From Pyropia haitanensis (Eukaryota; Rhodophyta; Bangiophyceae; Bangiales; Bangiaceae), in contig SDUX01000122.1 of the NCBI GenBank assembly GCA_008729055.1, forward strand, positions 1 through 29,316: a stretch of 29,316 bases of DNA, in the 5' to 3' direction. Below, one piece after another: positions 20,344-29,316 of this stretch. The notes under the pieces are model-generated. The model saw nothing but the letters and a program-made list of their open reading frames with translations. It was not told the origin of the DNA and searched no databases. The translations under genes were made by a program, and so were the position numbers. Within the stretch, counting starts at the first letter, position 1; the number at the start of each line of letters is the position of its first letter.

Positions 20344-20788
20344 CGTCTCACCCACTTTTGGCCACTGTTGCCCACTTTTGCCCACTTTCGCGTGTACAAC
20401 GTCCGAGGTTCCACCCGCACCGTTGCCCAATTGTGTCCCAATTCCTACCCACTTTTGCCCACTTTTGCCCACTTTTGCCCACTTTTGCGTCTACAGGCCC
20501 GCCTGTTTGCCCACTTTTTGCCCACTTTGGCTTGCCATGGGGTGGTTGGCACTCCGTTGGATGCAACGAGTGTTTTGTGGAGCGCCGGTTTCCACGTGTC
20601 AATTTTGTGGAATGGTTTTCCTACCCACTTTTGCCCACTTTTGCCCACTTTTGCCCACTTTTGCGTCTACAGCGATGCTGCACACCATCCGGCGGCCGAA
20701 TTGGCGCGCATACTTCATTCCAGCCATAGATCCGCCCGCTCCATGTCCGAGGTTCGACCCCCACGGTCGTGCATGGGGTGGTTGACCG
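20344..20788 (+). repeat. Unit 30: 445 bp, two compressed copies
   Basis: A short module A is cut at GTGTACAACGTCCGAGG near 20396. It then jumps to CCAATTGTG and the 10-mer run (20430-20495), returns near 20500 to CCTGTTTGCCC, and re-enters the A/C boundary at 20537 with GGGGTGGTTGGCACTCC. It is cut again after GGAATGGTTTTC near 20618 and finishes with a complete module B. Neither copy keeps the hairpin. Confidence 0.87.
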
Positions 20789-21478
20789 CGTCTCACCCAC
20801 TTTTGGCCACTGTTGCCCACTTTTGCCCACTTTCGCGTGTACAGCAATGCAGCACGCGCTCCGGCGGCCGAATTGGCTCGCATCCTTTATTCCAGCCATA
20901 CATCCGCCCGCTCGACGTCCGAGGTTTCCACCCGCACCGTCGTGCATGGGGTGGTTGGCCGACCCGTTCGTTGGCGCGTCCGTTGGATGCAACGAGTGTT
21001 TTGTGGAGCGCCGGTTTCCACGTGTCAATTTTGTGGAATGGTTTTCGCCACGTGGGGGTCCCGACAGCCAGGTGTGACGGTCGGCGACAAAAGTTCCGCC
21101 CTCACACCGTCCACGCCAGTGTGACGGGCGGAACGCGCAGTGGACAGTTTGGGTGGCGGGGCGCACTTTGTGGCCACTGTTGGACCACTTTCTGGCGACT
21201 TTCGCCTCAATTTTCTTTGCAGTTTTGGAAACTTCTTGCCCCCAATTGGCCCAATTGTGTCCAATTTGGCCCCCTGTTTGCCCACTTTTTGCCCACTTCT
21301 TGCCCACTTCCTACCCACTTTTGCCCACTTTTGCCCACTTTTGGCCACTTTTGCGTCTACAGCGATGCTGCACACCATCCGGCGGCCGAATTGGCGCGCA
21401 TACTTCATTCCAGCCATAGATCCGCCCGCTCCATGTCCGAGGTTCGACCCCCACGGTCGTGCATGGGGTGGTTGACCG
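20789..21478 (+). repeat. Unit 31: first clean unit right of the disturbed zone
   Basis: 690 bp. It has an extra T in GAGGTTTCCACC near 20925, an extra G in CAATTGGCCCAA near 21247 and one C-to-G change in the 10-mer run (TTTTGGCCAC near 21342). Otherwise it is consensus. Confidence 0.93.
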
Positions 21479-24230
21479 CGTCTCACCCACTTTTGGCCAC
21501 TGTTGCCCACTTTTGCCCACTTTCGCGTGTACAGCAATGCAGCACGCGCTCCGGCGGCCGAATTGGCTCGCATCCTTTATTCCAGCCATACATCCGCCCG
21601 CTCGACGTCCGAGGTTCCACCCGCACCGTCGTGCATGGGGTGGTTGGCCGACCCGTTTGTTGGCGCGTCCGTTGGATGCAACGAGTGTTTTGTGGAGCGC
21701 CGGTTTCCACGTGTCAATTTTGTGGAATGGTTTTCGCCACGTGGGGGTCCCGACAGCCAGGTGTGACGGTCGGCGACAAAAGTTCCGCCCTCACACCGTC
21801 CACGCCAGTGTGACGGGCGGAACGCGCAGTGGACAGTTTGGGTGGCGGGGCGCACTTTGTGGCCACTGTTGGACGACTTTCTGGCGACTTTCGCCTCAAT
21901 TTTCTTTGCAGTTTTGGAAACTTCTTGCCCCCAATTGCCCAATTGTGTTCCAATTTGGCCCCCTGTTTGCCCACTTTTTGCCCACTTCTTGCCCACTTCC
22001 TACCCACTTTTGCCCACTTTTGCCCACTTTTGCCCACTTTTGCGTCTACAGCGATGCTGCACACCATCCGGCGGCCGAATTGGCGCGCATACTTCATTCC
22101 AGCCATAGATCCGCCCGCTCCATGTCCGAGGTTCGACCCCCACGGTCGTGCATGGGGTGGTTGACCGCGTCTCACCCACTTTTGGCCACTGTTGCCCACT
22201 TTTGCCCACTTTCGCGTGTACAGCAATGCAGCACGCGCTCCGGCGGCCGAATTGGCTCGCATCCTTTATTCCAGCCATACATCCGCCCGCTCGACGTCCG
22301 AGGTTCCACCCGCACCGTCGTGCATGGGGTGGTTGGCCGACCCGTTGTTGGCGCGTCCGTTGGATGCAACGAGTGTTTTGTGGAGCGCCGGTTTCCACGT
22401 GTCAATTTTGTGGAATGGTTTTCGCCACGTGGGGGTCCCGACAGCCAGGTGTGACGGTCGGCGACAAAAGTTCCGCCCTCACACCGTCCACGCCAGTGTG
22501 ACGGGCGGAACGCGCAGTGGACAGTTTGGGTGGCGGGGCGCACTTTGTGGCCACTGTTGGACCACTTTCTGGCGACTTTCGCCTCAATTTTCTTTGCAGT
22601 TTTGGAAACTTCTTGCCCCCAATTGCCCAATTGTGTTCCAATTTGGCCCCCTGTTTGCCCACTTTTTGCCCACTTCTTGCCCACTTCCTACCCACTTTTG
22701 CCCACTTTTGCCCACTTTTGCCCACTTTTGCGTCTACAGCGATGCTGCACACCATCCGGCGGCCGAATTGGCGCGCATACTTCATTCCAGCCATAGATCC
22801 GCCCGCTCCATGTCCGAGGTTCGACCCCCACGGTCGTGCATGGGGTGGTTGACCGCGTCTCACCCACTTTTGGCCACTGTTGCCCACTTTTGCCCACTTT
22901 CGCGTGTACAGCAATGCAGCACGCGCTCCGGCGGCCGAATTGGCTCGCATCCTTTATTCCAGCCATACATCCGCCCGCTCGACGTCCGAGGTTCCACCCG
23001 CACCGTCGTGCATGGGGTGGTTGGCCGACCCGTTCGTTGGCGCGTCCGTTGGATGCAACGAGTGTTTTGTGGAGCGCCGGTTTCCACGTGTCAATTTTGT
23101 GGAATGGTTTTCGCCACGTGGGGGTCCCGACAGCCAGGTGTGACGGTCGGCGACAAAAGTTCCGCCCTCACACCGTCCACGCCAGTGTGACGGGCGGAAC
23201 GCGCAGTGGACAGTTTGGGTGGCGGGGCGCACTTTGTGGCCACTGTTGGACCACTTTCTGGCGACTTTCGCCTCAATTTTCTTTGCAGTTTTGGAAACTT
23301 CTTGCCCCCAATTGCCCAATTGTGTCCAATTTGGCCCCCTGTTTGCCCACTTTTTGCCCACTTCTTGCCCACTTCCTACCCACTTTTGCCCACTTTTGCC
23401 CACTTTTGCCCACTTTTGCGTCTACAGCGATGCTGCACACCATCCGGCGGCCGAATTGGCGCGCATACTTCATTCCAGCCATAGATCCGCCCGCTCCATG
23501 TCCGAGGTTCGACCCCCACGGTCGTGCATGGGGTGGTTGACCGCGTCTCACCCACTTTTGGCCACTGTTGCCCACTTTTGCCCACTTTCGCGTGTACAGC
23601 AATGCAGCACGCGCTCCGGCGGCCGAATTGGCTCGCATCCTTTATTCCAGCCATACATCCGCCCGCTCGACGTCCGAGGTTCCACCCGCACCGTCGTGCA
23701 TGGGGTGGTTGGCCGACCCGTTGTTGGCGCGTCCGTTGGATGCAACGAGTGTTTTGTGGAGCGCCGGTTTCCACGTGTCAATTTTGTGGAATGGTTTTCG
23801 CCACGTGGGGGTCCCGACAGCCAGGTGTGACGGTCGGCGACAAAAGTTCCGCCCTCACACCGTCCACGCCAGTGTGACGGGCGGAACGCGCAGTGGACAG
23901 TTTGGGTGGCGGGGCGCACTTTGTGGCCACTGTTGGACCACTTTCTGGCGACTTTCGCCTCAATTTTCTTTGCAGTTTTGGAAACTTCTTGCCCCCAATT
24001 GCCCAATTGTGTCCAATTTGGCCCCCTGTTTGCCCACTTTTTGCCCACTTCTTGCCCACTTCCTACCCACTTTTGCCCACTTTTGCCCACTTTTGCCCAC
24101 TTTTGCGTCTACAGCGATGCTGCACACCATCCGGCGGCCGAATTGGCGCGCATACTTCATTCCAGCCATAGATCCGCCCGCTCCATGTCCGAGGTTCGAC
24201 CCCCACGGTCGTGCATGGGGTGGTTGACCG
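21479..24230 (+). repeat. Units 32-35: right array, variable at the CCGTTCGTTGG site
   Basis: Starts are 21479, 22168, 22856 and 23544; lengths 689, 688, 688 and 687. The first variable site reads T, absent, C, absent in order. In the left array (units 1-18) it is always C. The B-module site is C in all four. Unit 32 also has GGACGAC for GGACCAC near 21873. Confidence 0.94.
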
Positions 24231-27200
24231 CGTCTCACCCACTTTTGGCCACTGTTGCCCACTTTTGCCCACTTTCGCGTGTACAGCAATGCAGCACGCG
24301 CTCCGGCGGCCGAATTGGCTCGCATCCTTTATTCCAGCCATACATCCGCCCGCTCGACGTCCGAGGTTCCACCCGCACCGTCGTGCATGGGGTGGTTGGC
24401 CGACCCGTTCGTTGGCGCGTCCGTTGGATGCAACGAGTGTTTTGTGGAGCGCCGGTTTCCACGTGTCAATTTTGTGGAATGGTTTTCGCCACGTGGGGGT
24501 CCCGACAGCCAGGTGTGACGGTCGGCGACAAAAGTTCCGCCCTCACACCGTCCACGCCAGTGTGACGGGCGGAACGCGCAGTGGACAGTTTGGGTGGCGG
24601 GGCGCACTTTGTGGCCACTGTTGGACCACTTTCTGGCGACTTTCGCTCAATTTTCTTTGCAGTTTTGGAAACTTCTTGCCCCCAATTGCCCAATTGTGTC
24701 CAATTTGGCCCCCTGTTTGCCCACTTTTTGCCCACTTCTTGCCCACTTCCTACCCACTTTTGCCCACTTTTGCCCACTTTTGCCCACTTTTGCGTCTACA
24801 GCGATGCTGCACACCATCCGGCGGCCGAATTGGCGCGCATACTTCATTCCAGCCATAGATCCGCCCGCTCCATGTCCGAGGTTCGACCCCCACGGTCGTG
24901 CATGGGGTGGTTGACCGCGTCTCACCCACTTTTGGCCACTGTTGCCCACTTTTGCCCACTTTCGCGTGTACAGCAATGCAGCACGCGCTCCGGCGGCCGA
25001 ATTGGCTCGCATCCTTTATTCCAGCCATACATCCGCCCGCTCGACGTCCGAGGTTCCACCCGCACCGTCGTGCATGGGGTGGTTGGCCGACCCGTTCGTT
25101 GGCGCGTCCGTTGGATGCAACGAGTGTTTTGTGGAGCGCCGGTTTCCACGTGTCAATTTTGTGGAATGGTTTTCGCCACGTGGGGGTCCCGACAGCCAGG
25201 TGTGACGGTCGGCGACAAAAGTTCCGCCCTCACACCGTCCACGCCAGTGTGACGGGCGGAACGCGCAGTGGACAGTTTGGGTGGCGGGGCGCACTTTGTG
25301 GCCACTGTTGGACCACTTTCTGGCGACTTTCGCCTCAATTTTCTTTGCAGTTTTGGAAACTTCTTGCCCCCAATTGCCCAATTGTGTTCCAATTTGGCCC
25401 CCTGTTTGCCCACTTTTTGCCCACTTCTTGCCCACTTCCTACCCACTTTTGCCCACTTTTGCCCACTTTTGCCCACTTTTGCGTCTACAGCGATGCTGCA
25501 CACCATCCGGCGGCCGAATTGGCGCGCATACTTCATTCCAGCCATAGATCCGCCCGCTCCATGTCCGAGGTTCGACCCCCACGGTCGTGCATGGGGTGGT
25601 TGACCGCGTCTCACCCACTTTTGGCCACTGTTGCCCACTTTTGCCCACTTTCGCGTGTACAGCAATGCAGCACGCGCTCCGGCGGCCGAATTGGCTCGCA
25701 TCCTTTATTCCAGCCATACATCCGCCCGCTCGACGTCCGAGGTTCCACCCGCACCGTCGTGCATGGGGTGGTTGGCCGACCCGTTCGTTGGCGCGTCCGT
25801 TGGATGCAACGAGTGTTTTGTGGAGCGCCGGTTTCCACGTGTCAATTTTGTGGAATGGTTTTCGCCACGTGGGGGTCCCGACAGCCAGGTGTGACGGTCG
25901 GCGACAAAAGTTCCGCCCTCACACCGTCCACGCCAGTGTGACGGGCGGAACGCGCAGTGGACAGTTTGGGTGGCGGGGCGCACTTTGTGGCCACTGTTGG
26001 ACCACTTTCTGGCGACTTTCGCCTCAATTTTCTTTGCAGTTTTGGAAACTTCTTGCCCCCAATTGCCCAATTGTGTCCAATTTGGCCCCCTGTTTGCCCA
26101 CTTTTTGCCCACTTCTTGCCCACTTCCTACCCACTTTTGCCCACTTTTGCCCACTTTTGCCCACTTTTGCGTCTACAGCGATGCTGCACACCATCCGGCG
26201 GCCGAATTGGCGCGCATACTTCATTCCAGCCATAGATCCGCCCGCTCCATGTCCGAGGTTCGACCCCCACGGTCGTGCATGGGGTGGTTGACCGCGTCTC
26301 ACCCACTTTTGGCCACTGTTGCCCACTTTTGCCCACTTTCGCGTGTACAGCAATGCAGCACGCGCTCCGGCGGCCGAATTGGCTCGCATCCTTTATTCCA
26401 GCCATACATCCGCCCGCTCGACGTCCGAGGTTCCACCCGCACCGTCGTGCATGGGGTGGTTGGCCGACCCGTTCGTTGGCGCGTCCGTTGGATGCAACGA
26501 GTGTTTTGTGGAGCGCCGGTTTCCACGTGTCAATTTTGTGGAATGGTTTTCGCCACGTGGGGGTCCCGACAGCCAGGTGTGACGGTCGGCGACAAAAGTT
26601 CCGCCCTCACACCGTCCACGCCAGTGTGACGGGCGGAACGCGCAGTGGACAGTTTGGGTGGCGGGGCGCACTTTGTGGCCACTGTTGGACCACTTTCTGG
26701 CGACTTTCGCCTCAATTTTCTTTGCAGTTTTGGAAACTTCTTGCCCCCAATTGCCCAATTGTGTCCAATTTGGCCCCCTGTTTGCCCACTTTTTGCCCAC
26801 TTCTTGCCCACTTCCTACCCACTTTTGCCCACTTTTGCCCACTTTTGCCCACTTTTGCGTCTACAGCGATGCTGCACACCATCCGGCGGCCGAATTGGCG
26901 CGCATACTTCATTCCAGCCATAGATCCGCCCGCTCCATGTCCGAGGTTCGACCCCCACGGTCGTGCATGGGGTGGTTGACCGCGTCTCACCCACTTTTGG
27001 CCACTGTTGCCCACTTTTGCCCACTTTCGCGTGTACAGCAATGCAGCACGCGCTCCGGCGGCCGAATTGGCTCGCATCCTTTATTCCAGCCATACATCCG
27101 CCCGCTCGACGTCCGAGGTTCCACCCGCACCGTCGTGCATGGGGTGGTTGGCCGACCCGTTCGTTGGCGCGTCCGTTGGATGCAACGAGTGTTTTGTGGA

Positions 27201-28359
27201 GCGCCGGTTTCCACGTGTCAATTTTGTGGAATGGTTTTCGCCACGTGGGGGTCCCGACAGCCAGGTGTGACGGTCGGCGACAAAAGTTCCGCCCTCACAC
27301 CGTCCACGCCAGTGTGACGGGCGGAACGCGCAGTGGACAGTTTGGGTGGCGGGGCGCACTTTGTGGCCACTGTTGGACCACTTTCTGGCGACTTTCGCCT
27401 CAATTTTCTTTGCAGTTTTGGAAACTTCTTGCCCCCAATTGCCCAATTGTGCTCCAATTTGGCCCCCTGTTTGCCCACTTTTTGCCCACTTCTTGCCCAC
27501 TTCCTACCCACTTTTGCCCACTTTTGCCCACTTTTGCCCACTTTTGCGTCTACAGCGATGCTGCACACCATCCGGCGGCCGAATTGGCGCGCATACTTCA
27601 TTCCAGCCATAGATCCGCCCGCTCCATGTCCGAGGTTCGACCCCCACGGTCGTGCATGGGGTGGTTGACCGCGTCTCACCCACTTTTGGCCACTGTTGCC
27701 CACTTTTGCCCACTTTCGCGTGTACAGCAATGCAGCACGCGCTCCGGCGGCCGAATTGGCTCGCATCCTTTATTCCAGCCATACATCCGCCCGCTCGACG
27801 TCCGAGGTTCCACCCGCACCGTCGTGCATGGGGTGGTTGGCCGACCCGTTCGTTGGCGCGTCCGTTGGATGCAACGAGTGTTTTGTGGAGCGCCGGTTTC
27901 CACGTGTCAATTTTGTGGAATGGTTTTCGCCACGTGGGGGTCCCGACAGCCAGGTGTGACGGTCGGCGACAAAAGTTCCGCCCTCACACCGTCCACGCCA
28001 GTGTGACGGGCGGAACGCGCAGTGGACAGTTTGGGTGGCGGGGCGCACTTTGTGGCCACTGTTGGACCACTTTCTGGCGACTTTCGCTCAATTTTCTTTG
28101 CAGTTTTGGAAACTTCTTGCCCCCAATTGCCCAATTGTGTTCCAATTTGGCCCCCTGTTTGCCCACTTTTTGCCCACTTCTTGCCCACTTCCTACCCACT
28201 TTTGCCCACTTTTGCCCACTTTTGCCCACTTTTGCGTCTACAGCGATGCTGCACACCATCCGGCGGCCGAATTGGCGCGCATACTTCATTCCAGCCATAG
28301 ATCCGCCCGCTCCATGTCCGAGGTTCGACCCCCACGGTCGTGCATGGGGTGGTTGACCG
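24231..28359 (+). repeat. Units 36-41: right array, clean copies
   Basis: Starts are 24231, 24918, 25607, 26295, 26983 and 27672; lengths 687, 689, 688, 688, 689 and 688. Units 36 and 41 lack one base in TCGCTCAA. Unit 40 uniquely reads GTGCTCCAAT near 27450. Units 38 and 39 appear identical. None has T at the D or B sites. Confidence 0.94.
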
Positions 28360-29046
28360 CGTCTCACCCACTTTTGGCCACTGTTGCCCACTTTTGCCCA
28401 CTTTCGCGTGTACAGCAATGCAGCACGCGCTCCGGCGGCCGAATTGGCTCGCATCCTTTATTCCAGCCATACATCCGCCCGCTCGACGTCCGAGGTTCCA
28501 CCCGCACCGTCGTGCATGGGGTGGTTGGCCGACCCGTTGTTGGCGCGTCCGTTGGATGCAACGAGTGTTTTGTGGAGCGCCGGTTTCCACGTGTCAATTT
28601 TGTGGAATGGTTTTCGCCACGTGGGGGTCCCGACAGCCAGGTGTGACGGTCGGCGACAAAAGTTCCGCCCTCACACCGTCCACGCCAGTGTGACGGGCGG
28701 AACGCGCAGTGGACAGTTTGGGTGGCGGGGCGCACTTTGTGGCCACTGTTGGACCACTTTCTGGCGACTTTCGTCTCAATTTCTTTGCAGTTTGGAAACT
28801 TCTTGCCCCAATTGCCCAATTGTGTCCAATTTGGCCCCCTGTTTGCCCACTTTTTGCCACTTCTTGCCCACTTCCTACCCACTTTTGCCCCCACTTTTTG
28901 CCCACTTTTGCCCCACTTTTGCGTCTACAGCGATGCTGCACACGCATCCGGCGCCGAATTGGCGCGCATACTTCATTCCAGCCATAGATCCGCCCGCTCC
29001 ATGTCCGAGGTTCACCCCCACGGTCGTGCATGGGTGGTTAGGACCG
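28360..29046 (+). repeat. Unit 42: last complete copy, homopolymer errors in its right half
   Basis: Clean to about 28770, then at least ten indels follow: shortened T runs near 28780 and 28792, CCCC for CCCCC near 28806, GCCAC for GCCCAC near 28857, expanded C and T runs near 28890-28915, an extra G in CACGCATCC near 28945, GGCGCC for GGCGGCC near 28953, a lost G in GGTTCACC near 29012, GGG for GGGG near 29031, and a garbled GTTAGGACCGC join near 29037. Confidence 0.9.
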
Positions 29047-29316
29047 CTTCTACCCACTTTTGGCCACTGTTGCCCACTTTTGCCCACTTTCGCGTGTACA
29101 GCAATGCAGCACGCGCTCCGGCGCCGAATTGGCTCGCATCCTTTATTCCAGCCATACATCCGCCCGCTCGACGTCGAGGTTCCACCCGCACCGTCGTGCA
29201 TGGGGTGGTTGCCCGACCCGTTCGTTGGCGCGTCCGTTGGATGCAACGAGTGTTTTGTGGAGCGCCGGTTTCCACGTGTCAATTTTGTGGAATGGTTTTC
29301 GCCACGTGGGGGTCCC
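29047..29316 (+). repeat. Unit 43: partial last copy
   Basis: Covers module A and the start of the C segment up to the second CACGTG. It has further one-base changes: a shortened CGCTTCTACCC start, GGCGCC for GGCGGCC near 29122, GTCGAGG for GTCCGAGG near 29175 and TTGCCCGACC for TTGGCCGACC near 29210. Confidence 0.9.

Larger units (their letters stand above)
1..29316 (+). repeat. Head-to-tail satellite array, 689-bp unit, about 45 copies
   Basis: The same unit recurs from end to end. Taking its start at the CGTCTCACCC block, units begin at 662, 1351, 2039, 2727, 3415, 4103, 4790, 5479, 6168, 6855, 7544, 8232, 8921, 9609, 10298, 10986, 11674, 12362, 13051, 13740, 14410, 14988, 15724, 16222, 16829, 17517, 18205, 19134, 19822, 20344, 20789, 21479, 22168, 22856, 23544, 24231, 24918, 25607, 26295, 26983, 27672, 28360 and 29047. 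The stretch at 18205 holds three compressed copies. All copies share one orientation and no unrelated sequence is inserted. The unit length is not a multiple of three and one-base indels between copies are common, so the array is not under selection for a reading frame. Satellite DNA of a eukaryote is the natural reading; host and chromosomal position cannot be told from the sequence. Confidence 0.97.

Noticed and set aside
1..29316. rRNA spacer, retrotransposon or insertion sequence
   Set aside because: No rRNA, tRNA, reverse transcriptase or transposase sequence, terminal repeats or target-site duplications are visible; every base can be assigned to the 689-bp unit or its deletions.

Overview
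The whole window is one head-to-tail tandem repeat array. I find no gene, RNA gene, transposon, CRISPR array or unique flanking sequence in its 29,316 bases. The unit is 689 bp long, about 59% G+C (389 of 660 bases counted in one copy), and occurs about 45 times, always in the same orientation. A 29-kb stretch with no credible coding region, built from near-identical 0.7-kb units, is what eukaryotic satellite DNA looks like, for example centromeric, pericentromeric or subtelomeric. I cannot name the organism or match the unit to a known satellite family from sequence alone.

Unit layout, using the copy at 1351-2038: module A (172 bp, 1351-1522); a segment of 205 bp found once per unit (1523-1727) that carries a 30-bp dimer with two CACGTG palindromes and a strong 15-bp-stem hairpin; a degenerate 10/11-bp minisatellite that becomes a regular run of TTTTGCCCAC (1728-1914, G-quadruplex-capable on the minus strand); and module B (172 bp, 1867-2038). 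Module B is an ungapped 87%-identical duplicate of module A and directly abuts the A of the next unit.

Regional layout: 1-661 is a partial, indel-rich copy. 662-13050 is a clean array of 18 units, including two consecutive four-unit higher-order blocks (5479-8231 and 8232-10985). 13051-20788 is a disturbed zone of truncated, collinearly deleted units interspersed with normal ones. 20789-28359 is a second clean array with a different variant spectrum. 28360-29316 is a copy and a partial copy rich in homopolymer indels, as expected at a poorly supported contig end.

The least expected signal is in the small variants. In the clean arrays every unit-length difference (687, 688 or 689 bp) is explained by four sites, each of which is C, T or absent. 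With the absent base counted, all clean units are exactly 689 bp. This suggests C/T polymorphic sites at which the base was lost in consensus calling or by removal of an ambiguity code, rather than real indels. If so, each gap marks a mixed position and the array is still being homogenised.
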